In this document: one piece after another, positions 53,743-61,814 of the stretch
Numbering within the stretch: the first letter of the stretch is position 1
How the letters are laid out: each line of letters begins with the position of its first letter
Origin: Enterobacter mori
Lineage (GTDB): Bacteria; Pseudomonadota; Gammaproteobacteria; Enterobacterales; Enterobacteriaceae
DNA length: 64,000 bases
Direction: 5' to 3'
Assembly: GCF_025244905.1 (NCBI RefSeq)
Contig: NZ_CP104285.1
Span: 4,712,001-4,776,000 of the forward strand
Notes under the pieces: generated by a model
Told to the model about the DNA's origin: nothing
Databases searched by the model: none
Seen by the model: the letters and a program-made list of their open reading frames with translations, nothing else
Program-made: the position numbers and the translations under genes

Positions 53743-55080
53743 ATGAGTCAACAACACACAACCCAGACATCTGGTCAGGGTCTGCTTGAGCGCGTGTTCA
53801 AACTGCGCGAGCACGGCACAACGGCACGCACCGAAGTGATCGCCGGTTTCACCACCTTCCTGACGATGGTGTATATCGTTTTTGTTAACCCGCAAATTCT
53901 GGGCGTTGCTGGCATGGATACCAGCGCCGTCTTCGTGACCACCTGTCTGATTGCCGCCCTTGGCAGCATCCTGATGGGCGTGTTCGCTAACCTACCGGTT
54001 GCGCTGGCACCGGCAATGGGTCTGAATGCGTTCTTCGCGTTCGTGGTCGTTCAGGCGATGGGCCTGCCGTGGCAGGTTGGCATGGGCGCTATCTTCTGGG
54101 GCGCCGTTGGCCTGCTGCTGCTGACCATTTTCCGCGTGCGCTACTGGATGATTGCGAATATCCCGGTGAGTCTGCGCGTGGGTATCACCAGCGGGATCGG
54201 CCTGTTCATCGGCATGATGGGTCTGAAAAACGCCGGAGTGATCGTGGCGAACCCGGAAACGCTGGTGAGCATCGGCAACCTGACCTCTCACAGCGTGCTG
54301 CTGGGCGTGCTGGGCTTCTTTATCATCGCGATCCTGGCTTCCCGTAATATTCATGCGGCGGTGCTGGTGTCCATCGTGGTCACCACGCTGCTGGGCTGGA
54401 TGCTGGGCGATGTCCAGTATCACGGGATCGTCTCCGCGCCACCGAGCGTCTCTACCGTTATTGGTCACGTTGATCTGGCGGGCTCCCTGAACCTCGGTCT
54501 GGCGGGCGTGATTTTCTCCTTCATGCTGGTTAACCTGTTTGACTCCTCCGGTACGCTGATCGGCGTGACCGACAAAGCGGGTCTGGCGGATGAGAAAGGC
54601 AAATTCCCGCGCATGAAGCAGGCGCTGTTTGTAGATAGCGTCTCTTCCGTAGCCGGCTCTTTCATTGGAACATCCTCTGTGACCGCTTACATCGAATCTT
54701 CTTCCGGCGTCTCTGTGGGCGGCCGTACGGGTTTGACGGCGGTGGTCGTGGGTATTCTGTTCCTGCTGGTGATCTTCCTTTCTCCGCTGGCGGGGATGGT
54801 TCCACCGTATGCGGCCGCGGGTGCGCTGATCTACGTTGGCGTGCTGATGACGTCTAGCCTGGCGCGCGTGAAGTGGGAAGATTTAACCGAAGCGGTTCCG
54901 GCGTTTATTACCGCTGTGATGATGCCGTTCAGCTTCTCGATTACCGAAGGTATTGCGCTGGGCTTTATCTCTTACTGCGTGATGAAGATCGGTACCGGCC
55001 GATTCCGCGAACTCAGCCCATGCGTCATTGTCGTGGCGCTGCTGTTTGTGCTGAAGATTGTGTTTATTGACGCGCACTAA
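53743..55080 (+). CDS. adeP: Adenine permease AdeP (PurP)
   Basis: A 445-aa (E. coli 445) purine:H+ symporter of the AzgA-like NAT/NCS2 branch with about 12-14 membrane segments. Typical blocks are ALAPAMGLNAFFAFVVV and FIGTSSVTAYIESSSG. It takes up adenine with high affinity. Three possible starts lie in a row (TTG 53737, ATG 53740, ATG 53743); the last gives MSQQHTTQTSGQG, aligned with E. coli. Divergent from yieH. Confidence 0.95.
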   Translation: MSQQHTTQTSGQGLLERVFKLREHGTTARTEVIAGFTTFLTMVYIVFVNPQILGVAGMDTSAVFVTTCLIAALGSILMGVFANLPVALAPAMGLNAFFAFVVVQAMGLPWQVGMGAIFWGAVGLLLLTIFRVRYWMIANIPVSLRVGITSGIGLFIGMMGLKNAGVIVANPETLVSIGNLTSHSVLLGVLGFFIIAILASRNIHAAVLVSIVVTTLLGWMLGDVQYHGIVSAPPSVSTVIGHVDLAGSLNLGLAGVIFSFMLVNLFDSSGTLIGVTDKAGLADEKGKFPRMKQALFVDSVSSVAGSFIGTSSVTAYIESSSGVSVGGRTGLTAVVVGILFLLVIFLSPLAGMVPPYAAAGALIYVGVLMTSSLARVKWEDLTEAVPAFITAVMMPFSFSITEGIALGFISYCVMKIGTGRFRELSPCVIVVALLFVLKIVFIDAH

Positions 55081-55096
55081 GGTGCGGTTTGTGGTG

Positions 55097-55170
55097 TCAG
55101 GTGGCGCTTCGCTTACCTGACCTACTGACGAGTGTAGGCCCGGTAAGCGCTAGCGCCACCGGGCTTTTTT
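55097..55170. repeat. BIME acting as terminator between adeP and chrR
   Basis: TCAGGTGGCGC ... TTACCTGA and then TAGGCCCGGTAAGCGCTAGC ... CCGGGC followed by six T, so the second unit also looks like a terminator for adeP. It lies directly before the chrR stop. Confidence 0.8.
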
Positions 55171-55171
55171 A

Positions 55172-55738
55172 TCAGGCTTTAACCCGCTTAATATAATCCC
55201 CAAACGCGGTCAGCTGACCAGAAAGATGGTCACGCGTGCTCTGATCCACCACTTCACCCGTTTGCGGGTCGACCTTGTTCTGAATCACACCGCCCATAAA
55301 CTCCGGCTTGTTCATCACCATCGCATCCAGGAATACCAGGATCTGGCGCAGATGATACTGGCAGCGCGCGCCGCCAATCGCGCCCATCGAGCTGGTCTGG
55401 ATGAGCACTGGTTTGCCGGACAGCGGCTGCTCAGGTAACCGGGACAGCCAGTCGATGGCATTCTTCAGGCCACCCGGAACCGAGTAGTTATACTCGGGTG
55501 TGACGATAACCACGCCGTCGGCCTGGCGAATTTGCTCCGCCAGCGCCTCAACGCTCTGCGGAAACCCCTCTTCCTGCTGGACGTCAGCATCATAAAGCGG
55601 AATATCGCCAATGGACGGCAGGGCGCTAATTTCCATTCCTGCCGGTGCCAGCTGTGGCAGGGTGCGGGCGACCATCCCGTTAAATGAACCTTTGCGCAGG
55701 CTTCCCAGTAACGTAACAACTTTCAACGTATCAGACAT
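55172..55738 (-). CDS. chrR: NADPH-dependent FMN reductase / quinone reductase ChrR (YieF)
   Basis: A 188-aa (E. coli 188) flavodoxin-fold reductase that reduces quinones and, in vitro, chromate; it guards against redox cycling. The FMN phosphate loop is LLGSLRKGSFNGM (residues 10-22), and PEYNYSVPGGLKNAIDWLSR is the second flavin-binding block. It is 36 bases downstream of yieE on the same strand. Confidence 0.95.
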   Translation of the reverse strand: MSDTLKVVTLLGSLRKGSFNGMVARTLPQLAPAGMEISALPSIGDIPLYDADVQQEEGFPQSVEALAEQIRQADGVVIVTPEYNYSVPGGLKNAIDWLSRLPEQPLSGKPVLIQTSSMGAIGGARCQYHLRQILVFLDAMVMNKPEFMGGVIQNKVDPQTGEVVDQSTRDHLSGQLTAFGDYIKRVKA

Positions 55739-55774
55739 GATTACTCCTGTTTCATCATGATGACCCTGAATGGA

Positions 55775-56521
55775 TCAGCTAAGAGTGATTGCTTTTTCTG
55801 CCGGTAAACTGGTTAAACGCATCAGACGCGCGGCGGGCTCGTTGGCGCGCTCGGGCACATCAGGAAGGCTACGCCATCCCTGTTGGCTGTCAAATTCCCA
55901 GATTTTCATGCGTTCGATGGCCGGAGTGACGGCAATGGACCAGATCAACACGTCCTCAGCATCGCTGAGCGCTTCAACCAGCGTGGCTCTCGTGGCGCGC
56001 AGGCGTCCTGATCCTGGCAGCAGTTGCAACAGACTGGCATCGTCAGACGCACACCCACAGAGCTTACGAATGCTCTGACGCAGGGTAATGAGTTGGGCTC
56101 TGGCTTCAACAGGATCGTTTTGATTGCGTACCCACAGCGTTTCATTGCTGGAGAGCGGGTAGTCGTTATGCGCGTTAGCACCGTGGAAGCTGCGCGTCGC
56201 GCGCTGAAGTTCCATATCCAGTCCACAGTCACCCTCGGTAGTGAGCGCGACACCAATAATATTGCCCGTATAGGCGATGGAAAACCGGGGGAGTTCCGGG
56301 TCAGCAAAGACCGGACGGCCTTCTGGCTGGATAATAATGTCCGGCAGCTCACTGGTGCCGTAGAGCATGAACATAAGCTCGGCGAGAAGTGCTCTGGAGG
56401 CTAAAAACCGCGTCCTGCGGTGCTCCGGAAGCGAGAGCGCTTCACTGTGACAGGCTGAAGAAATTCTGGCCGATACGAGATGTCCGTCTGTAAGTATCCC
56501 TCTTGCAAAGTGCGTTGCCAT
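55775..56521 (-). CDS. yieE: 4'-phosphopantetheinyl transferase-like protein YieE
   Basis: A 248-aa protein of the Sfp/AcpT-type phosphopantetheinyl transferase superfamily, as judged from the GLDME motif (residues 100-104, carrying the Mg-binding Asp102 and Glu104) and size. The second canonical motif, W-x-x-K-E-x-x-x-K, appears as L-R-Q-S-I-R-K at 147-153: the catalytic-region Lys and Glu are Arg148 and Gln149, with only Lys153 kept. So activity may be weak, altered or lost. Position next to chrR is as in E. coli, where the role of YieE is also unproved. No carrier-protein or synthase genes are nearby. Confidence 0.85.
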   Translation of the reverse strand: MATHFARGILTDGHLVSARISSACHSEALSLPEHRRTRFLASRALLAELMFMLYGTSELPDIIIQPEGRPVFADPELPRFSIAYTGNIIGVALTTEGDCGLDMELQRATRSFHGANAHNDYPLSSNETLWVRNQNDPVEARAQLITLRQSIRKLCGCASDDASLLQLLPGSGRLRATRATLVEALSDAEDVLIWSIAVTPAIERMKIWEFDSQQGWRSLPDVPERANEPAARLMRLTSLPAEKAITLS

Positions 56522-56643
56522 TTTTCGCTCCTTGATAATGGTCGTAATCGGTTAAACGGTTACATGATTATCGCTTAACTTGGCTCCTGTTTTAATCAGT
56601 AAATCGGCGTAAGAGAAGACTTAGGACCGAACTTTACATTTTC

Positions 56644-57615
56644 TTAGGCAAAAACAGGACCTGGAGCGCCGTACAGTGCTTTGATTGTCTCACGCAACCA
56701 AAGGATTTTGGGGTTATGGCTGTTCCGTTTATGCCAGATCAGCGTGAAGGGAACGGTAAGCTTTTCAGCCTGCGCTTCGTCAATGGGAATAGGAAGCGCG
56801 ATCAGCTTCCGCTGGTGGAGTTCATTGTAGTGATGACAATAGTGCGGAGCCGTGGCGATATAGTTATGGTCGGGCTGCGCCGCCATAAACATCGCCTGTT
56901 CAAAACCCGGCAGGCACATGGCTATATTGCGCTCACGCCCCATCTCCTTTAGCACCTCATCAAGCGCCCAGGTATCGCTACGTTCCCAGAAGATACTGAT
57001 ATGGGGAAAGTGCAGGAAAGTCTCCAGATTCCACTCCTGCTGAAGCGCCGGATGGTCCTCGCGCAGATAGACGCAGGGGCGATCGCTGAACAGGATTTCG
57101 TAGTCGATAAACCACGGCATCAGCTTAAGCAGCTCGCGGGAACGCGGATGTGTTTCTCGGCCGGTAAAGCCAAGATCCACCTCTCCACGCGTTATGGCAT
57201 CCAGCGAGTCGTAATCCCAGTGGCGCATCTTCACCGTAGCCTGCGGATAGCGCTGGTTCACCTGCTCCAGCAGGGTGTTAAAGCGGATCAGCATCAACGG
57301 CGTTTCGGCGGCCAGCACGAACGTTAGCCCGCCTGGCGAATCATGGTGGAATTTATCGAGGATCTGGTTGCCAATCTGCATCCAGTCGGCCAGATCCTGC
57401 TCCAGGCTTACCGTCAGCGGGGTTGGCAGCAACCCTAACGGCGTTTTGACAAACAGCGGGTCTTCGAACCAGTCGCGCAGCTTGGCCAGTGATTTACTCA
57501 CCGCAGACGGCGTCACGTTCATCCGCTTCGCGGCTTTGGTGACGCTGCGCTCCTGCAGCAGAAGCTGCAGGCAAAGCAAGAGATTAAGATCGAGACTGCT
57601 GATGGGCTTCTTCAT
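56644..57615 (-). CDS. yidZ: LysR-family regulator YidZ
   Basis: A 323-aa (E. coli 319) LysR regulator. The winged helix-turn-helix covers residues 8-65 ([20 protein letters not shown]), followed by a periplasmic-binding-like effector domain. In E. coli it has been linked to anaerobic nitric oxide resistance. The start [19 protein letters not shown] at 57615 aligns with E. coli; the ORF's 19-codon extension is rejected. The 5' end overlaps the 3' end of mdtL by 32 bases on the same strand, so the two are probably one transcript. Confidence 0.93.
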   Translation of the reverse strand: MKKPISSLDLNLLLCLQLLLQERSVTKAAKRMNVTPSAVSKSLAKLRDWFEDPLFVKTPLGLLPTPLTVSLEQDLADWMQIGNQILDKFHHDSPGGLTFVLAAETPLMLIRFNTLLEQVNQRYPQATVKMRHWDYDSLDAITRGEVDLGFTGRETHPRSRELLKLMPWFIDYEILFSDRPCVYLREDHPALQQEWNLETFLHFPHISIFWERSDTWALDEVLKEMGRERNIAMCLPGFEQAMFMAAQPDHNYIATAPHYCHHYNELHQRKLIALPIPIDEAQAEKLTVPFTLIWHKRNSHNPKILWLRETIKALYGAPGPVFA

Positions 57616-58759
57616 AATGCGCCGCGGGCTGGATGACCATAAGTAAGGTAATGCAGACAATGCTACAGCCAATCAGAATCCCGATCAGCATATTCAGCGC
57701 GTTAAGACCGATAACCGCCGCCAGCCAAATCCACAGAGACGAGCCGCAGACCTGCGCGATCCCCAGCACCGAGCTTGCCACGCCTGCCCGCAGCGAGAAG
57801 GGGCCAAGCGCCTGACTCATCGCTACGCCAAAGCCAACCGAGAACCCGGCACAGATGAGGGTAATACCCACCAGCATCACCGCATGTGAGCTGGTGGCCG
57901 CCAGAATCGCGCCTGCCATGAGGAATAAAACCTGTGAGGTCAGCATCAATGTGCGCTGGCTGAAAACATTGAGTGCAAACGGGGTAGAGAACGAGACAGC
58001 CATACTGACCATGGCGGTTAATGCCATCACCGTTGAATACTCACCCCGATCGAAGCCCATGGTCTCCATCAGTAACACCGGGGAAACGTTTACATAGGTC
58101 AGGATCACCGCCACGCTTAACGTGGTCACGGCCAGACGACTGAGGAAAAAGCGGTTAAGCAGCTTCTCGGCTGGGTGAATTGTTGGGGGTTGACCGGTAT
58201 TCTGCGAGCCTGGGTGGGTCTCTTTCAGCACGGCGATGGACAGGATAAACACCAGCGCGCCCATCGCCGCCATGGTCCAGAACAGGCTCTGCCACGGGAA
58301 CTTCAGCATGATTAGGTAGCCCACTACGGGTGCCAGCACCGGGATGATGCAGGTAATACCGTTCAGCATCGACAGCACTTTGGCGCGGCGCTGGGCGCTT
58401 AAGGTGTCGCGCAAAATGGCAAAAGCGACGACGTAACAGCCACCGGCACCAATGCCCTGGATAAAACGTCCTGACAGGAACACGGTGCTGTTCTGCGCCT
58501 GTGAGCAGAGAATGGACGCCATGGCAAAAATGATGGCACAGGTTATCGCGACAGGCTGACGGCCTGCTTTATCTGCGATCTTCCCGGCAAACACCATCGA
58601 CGACGCCATCCCCGCGAGGTAGGCCGAAAACGCGATGTGCAGCTGCGCCTCGCTGGCGCCCAGATCGCGGGCGATGTGGGGGAGTCCCACCAGATACATA
58701 TCAATGCCAGACGGATAAAGCAGAACCAGCGCGAAACTACAAAACAGAAAACGTGCCAT
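57584..58759 (-). CDS. mdtL: MFS multidrug efflux transporter MdtL
   Basis: A 391-aa (E. coli 391) 12-helix DHA1 exporter. [20 protein letters not shown] starts the first helix; motif A is in [14 protein letters not shown] and motif C in [14 protein letters not shown]. In E. coli overexpression gives chloramphenicol resistance, and tnaB lies upstream. Here the upstream side is the Rhs locus. A run of six G before the start acts as an unusual ribosome site. Confidence 0.94.
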   Translation of the reverse strand: MARFLFCSFALVLLYPSGIDMYLVGLPHIARDLGASEAQLHIAFSAYLAGMASSMVFAGKIADKAGRQPVAITCAIIFAMASILCSQAQNSTVFLSGRFIQGIGAGGCYVVAFAILRDTLSAQRRAKVLSMLNGITCIIPVLAPVVGYLIMLKFPWQSLFWTMAAMGALVFILSIAVLKETHPGSQNTGQPPTIHPAEKLLNRFFLSRLAVTTLSVAVILTYVNVSPVLLMETMGFDRGEYSTVMALTAMVSMAVSFSTPFALNVFSQRTLMLTSQVLFLMAGAILAATSSHAVMLVGITLICAGFSVGFGVAMSQALGPFSLRAGVASSVLGIAQVCGSSLWIWLAAVIGLNALNMLIGILIGCSIVCITLLMVIQPAAHYEEAHQQSRS

Positions 58760-58834
58760 AAACCCCCCATAGATGCAGGCAAGCAGGATAGGGGGTGAAA
58801 AGGGATTAGGCGAGTTGCCATTTGGACAATGGTG

Positions 58835-58851
58835 ATTTCCTGGTAGGAAAT
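58835..58851. promoter_or_regulatory. Perfect inverted repeat upstream of mdtL
   Basis: ATTTCCTGGTAGGAAAT: seven-base arms with a three-base centre, 76 bases before the mdtL start. It could be an operator. No known regulator is assigned. Confidence 0.35.
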
Positions 58852-58911
58852 TACTTAATAATTAATTTAGAGTTGGTTAAGGATCGTAGAGATGCTGTGC
58901 CTATAAACTTT

Positions 58912-59193
58912 CAATTGAGCCTGATATATATCAGGCAACCTGTAACAGGCCGTTTTAACTTACTGAGAGGGCATAAATAAAATTATATCTTTAATGTGAA
59001 TAGATATTCTTTCAGAAGTTGGTTTTTATAAAATTCCAACTGAATGCTCAAGCATGCCCAGTATGTACCTTATGGGCAACTCGCTGCCGGACGCGGGATT
59101 TGAGCCCTGCACGGCCTTGAGTGTTAAGATTTCGGCGGCGGTATTGTGTTGATGGTGGACGGTGACGAGGTACAGGAGTTACGAGAAATTTTT
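58912..59193. repeat. Rhs-linked direct repeat, copy A
   Basis: About 280 bases, repeated at 61050-61333 in the same orientation with scattered substitutions and small indels. It opens with the perfect 18-base palindrome GCCTGATATATATCAGGC (58919-58936), followed by CCTGTAACAGG. No gene longer than short chance frames is visible. It lies downstream of the immunity gene at 59308. The rest of the 548-base gap (58760-59307) holds the mdtL leader and a terminator. Confidence 0.8.
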
Positions 59194-59261
59194 TATCCGT
59201 AGAATCAGTTGGTTAAGCAAGTGTGTGACTGTGTATTTAGTGTGCTGAATGATAGCAACCA

Positions 59262-59300
59262 AATAAAAAATAAACCGGGATGATTTAATATTTATCCCGG
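59262..59300 (-). terminator. Terminator of the first Rhs cassette
   Basis: On the minus strand CCGGGAT and ATCCCGG pair and are followed by TTTATTTTTTATTT, seven bases past the immunity gene stop. Confidence 0.75.
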
Positions 59301-59307
59301 CTTTATT

Positions 59308-59691
59308 TTATTGACTTATATATACTGAAGGTCCCATAAGTTGTATATGTGAACACTTCAGATTTAGAAATATATCATCCCCTTTGATTATAACTTCATT
59401 ATTGCCAGCATGTTTATTTATTTCTATTCTTGCTGGCATATCTGTAGATATCCCATCTATCTTTAAAAATTTAACCCCACTACAATTTATGCCACATCTA
59501 CATCTGTTATAACCTTTTGTCCATTTAGGTGGTGGGTTATCTGGTAATTCATTAACTAAGTCGAAAGATATTATTACTGTGGAAGCTTCACGATCTATTT
59601 TGATATCAAAGATATCAATTTCTCCTACTTCAACAGGATTAGTAAAAACCTTATTAAATAATATATTGCCATCAATATCATTCCAGTTCAT
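59308..59691 (-). CDS. Putative immunity protein of the displaced Rhs toxin (Imm50-like)
   Basis: A 127-aa cytoplasmic protein, visibly AT-rich against the rhs core, starting MNWNDIDGNILFNKVF and carrying NPPPKWTKGYNRCRCGINC. The opening and the PPxKW phrase recall immunity family 50; this is from memory and tentative. AAGGAT lies seven bases before the ATG at 59691, which is 11 bases after the toxin stop; ATG 59712 is possible but has no ribosome site. Position directly after a toxin tip is the main evidence for an immunity role. Confidence 0.6.
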   Translation of the reverse strand: MNWNDIDGNILFNKVFTNPVEVGEIDIFDIKIDREASTVIISFDLVNELPDNPPPKWTKGYNRCRCGINCSGVKFLKIDGISTDMPARIEINKHAGNNEVIIKGDDIFLNLKCSHIQLMGPSVYISQ

Positions 59692-59701
59692 ATTGTTATC
59701 C

Positions 59702-60847
59702 TTAAAATCCATAATGATCAAATGTACCAGGAACTGAGCCTGTTCTAGTATTTTCAATTGGTCTTATATTTAAATGAGGACCTTGATTTCCTATACTATT
59801 TGGGTAAGAGTGTCCGGCAGAATGATCTTGGATAATAATTTTAGAACCATCCGCTTTGGTAAACTGATATTCCCTTGTCCAGACTTGATTCCCGTTGCTA
59901 TCAAAAATAGGATTCTTTCTTGAGTCAGTCATTGGCACACTTCTATGGTCACCATGAAATCCAGTTTTAGAATTGAATATTCTATCTGATTGTTGACTCA
60001 TTGAAATACCTGCATCTCTTTTTGCAGCCCGGAACGCTTCATTTCTTGATTTAAATTGAGCACTGCACCCAGCAAGACCTAATGGATCTATCCAGGTTAA
60101 TGGATTGTTAACGTAGGCATAAGTATTCAGCCCACCATCCAGCCCCACAGGATCCGGACTCAGGTACCGCCCCACTCCGGGATCGTAATACCGGTGCCTG
60201 TTGTAGTATAACCCGCTTTCTGCGTCATGATACTGCCCCTGAAAGCGCAGCGGCTGATTTATCCCTGCCGTATCGGCATGAAGCACCTGACCGTAGCTGC
60301 GCAGCATGGCTGACCATACGACGCGGCCCCGGACGTCGCGCAGCTCAAGCGGCGTGCCGAGGTGGTCGCAGACGTAATGGTACACCCCGGGCTCCGTCTC
60401 CCGTCCGCAGAGCATGAGCAGCGGGCGAAAGTCATCTTCATCCTCATACAGCCACACCCGGCAGGTTGCATCGCGGAGTGCCTCCTGAAGCTGCGGGTTA
60501 TCCGGCAGCCTGCCGGGCCAGAAGCGTCCGGCATCACACTCGCAGAGCAGGCGCTCGCCCTGCCAGAAAAAGCGGTGGGCGGCGCGGGTAAGTAAATCCT
60601 CCTTCAGAATACGGCGCCCCAGGGCATCATACTGATAACGATAATGCACGGTCTCCTGACCCCGTACCCGGCAGCGGTAGCCGGTCAGGCGGTGCTCCGT
60701 GTCCCATTCGTAGTGCTGCTCTTCCTCACCGGTCACCTCAAGAATGCGGTTGCCGTAGCCGTCGTATTCGTAACGGGTGTCCCCGGCGTGCGTCAGGTGA
60801 TTGCCGGGGGCGACCGTCATAATTCCATAACCACGGTCATCCACCAT
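59702..60847 (-). CDS. 5'-truncated Rhs C-terminal fragment with nuclease-like toxin tip (displaced cassette)
   Basis: A 381-codon open frame. Codons 1-9 are unrelated sequence. From TVAPGNHLTHAGDTRYEYDG to WIDPLGL it is Rhs core (60819 down to about 60078), aligned without gaps to 62910-62169. After DPLGL comes a unique tip of about 124 residues ending GPHLNIRPIENTRTGSVPGT and FDHYGF. The pattern QDHSAGHSYPNSIGNQGPH resembles HNH/Endo VII-type nuclease tips of polymorphic toxins (from memory). The ATG at 60847 has no ribosome site, and the N-terminal Rhs shell is missing, so it is a silent, displaced tip rather than a working effector. Confidence 0.8.
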   Translation of the reverse strand: MVDDRGYGIMTVAPGNHLTHAGDTRYEYDGYGNRILEVTGEEEQHYEWDTEHRLTGYRCRVRGQETVHYRYQYDALGRRILKEDLLTRAAHRFFWQGERLLCECDAGRFWPGRLPDNPQLQEALRDATCRVWLYEDEDDFRPLLMLCGRETEPGVYHYVCDHLGTPLELRDVRGRVVWSAMLRSYGQVLHADTAGINQPLRFQGQYHDAESGLYYNRHRYYDPGVGRYLSPDPVGLDGGLNTYAYVNNPLTWIDPLGLAGCSAQFKSRNEAFRAAKRDAGISMSQQSDRIFNSKTGFHGDHRSVPMTDSRKNPIFDSNGNQVWTREYQFTKADGSKIIIQDHSAGHSYPNSIGNQGPHLNIRPIENTRTGSVPGTFDHYGF

Positions 60848-60859
60848 CGCCAGCGCTAA

Positions 60860-61036
60860 TCAGCCGCCCGACACTGGATTCTTTGCCATCAGCCGTAAGT
60901 AATAAGACAACAGTAGTGGAATGAAGCTAATGTGAAACAAGAACGAACTGATAACCAGGTGATAGCTACCGCAGGCTGTGGAAATAATCCCTGCATATGT
61001 TGATACTATTAGACAGGCGCGATCAGGAAAAGAAGC
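60860..61036 (-). pseudogene. Unidentified hydrophobic reading frame, probable remnant
   Basis: A 58-codon open frame without a good start, containing SYHLVISSFLFHISFIPLLL and ending LRLMAKNPVSGG then TGA at 60860-60862. One strong hydrophobic segment suggests the end of a membrane protein, perhaps an old immunity gene. It lies between the truncated rhs core and repeat B. This accounts for most of the otherwise empty part of the gap 60848-61445; it could equally be chance. Confidence 0.3.
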
Positions 61037-61049
61037 TCACGAAAATTCA

Positions 61050-61333
61050 GAATTGTGCCTGATATATATCAGGCAGCCTGTTACAGGCCGCTTTAATTTA
61101 CTGAGAGGACATAAATGAAATTATAACTTAAATGTGAATAGATATTCTTTCAGAAGTTACTTTTTATAAAATTCCAACTGAATGCTCAAGCATGCCCTGT
61201 ATGTACCTTATGGGCAACTCGCTGCCGAACGCGGGATTTGAGCCCTGAACGGCCGTGAGTGTTAAGACTTCGAAGGAGGTATTGTGTTGATGGTGGAAAG
61301 TGACGAGACGCAGGAGCTACGTGAGTAATTTTT
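61050..61333. repeat. Rhs-linked direct repeat, copy B
   Basis: Second copy of the repeat at 58912-59193, with the same 18-base palindrome at 61057-61074 and the following near-palindrome CCTGTTACAGG. The offset to copy A is about 2,138 bases, close to the 2,091-base offset of the rhs core copies. Confidence 0.8.
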
Positions 61334-61399
61334 CAGGTGTGGCAGGTGATAAAGGGAATAAAAGAGGCGCTTTTTTAGTGGGCTGAACGTCGACGGGTA

Positions 61400-61441
61400 A
61401 ATAAAAAACAAGCCAGGAATATTTAATTCCTTCCCGGCTTT
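61400..61441 (-). terminator. Terminator of the second Rhs cassette
   Basis: On the minus strand AAGCC/GGCTT and GGAAT/ATTCC form a stem with a bulge, followed by TTTTTTATTT, just past the immunity gene stop. Confidence 0.65.
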
Positions 61442-61445
61442 TAAA

Positions 61446-61814
61446 TCATTTCATTGAATCATATTCCCAATAAAAATACTTACATAACTCTTGTGATATA
61501 TATATGTTGTTTTTAATTTCAATACTTGAAACGATAGAGTTTAAGATAGACACAACTCTTTTCCATGAATATTCATCAATCAGAATTATTTTATATTGTT
61601 TGTTAAGCATGCTTTTTTTATCTTTTAGAGAAGACACTCCTTCGATAGTTGCCACAGCCACAGAATAAAGATCCGAAGAATCTTCGTCACTCATGCCTAT
61701 ATTCATTTCAAGAAAATAGAAAACATTATTATCGATAGACTCCCAAGTCCACGGGTCATATATATCTGGAGACCAGTAATGTTTTATCTCTAGTTTTCTT
61801 TGCTTTAATTTCAT
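61446..61814 (-). CDS. Putative immunity protein of the Rhs toxin (Imm8-like)
   Basis: A 122-aa soluble protein starting MKLKQRKLEIKHYWSPDIYD, then FYFLEMNIGMSDEDSSDLYS. The order HYWSPDI ... aromatic segment ... EDSSDLYSV recalls immunity family 8 (from memory). The start at 61814 overlaps the rhs stop by four bases (ATGA), with GGAGG seven bases upstream, so toxin and immunity are translationally coupled. AT-rich, unlike the core. Confidence 0.7.
   Translation of the reverse strand: MKLKQRKLEIKHYWSPDIYDPWTWESIDNNVFYFLEMNIGMSDEDSSDLYSVAVATIEGVSSLKDKKSMLNKQYKIILIDEYSWKRVVSILNSIVSSIEIKNNIYISQELCKYFYWEYDSMK

Noticed and set aside
58919..58936. dif/XerCD or phage attachment site
   Set aside because: The 18-base palindrome does not resemble dif, and no integrase gene is present.
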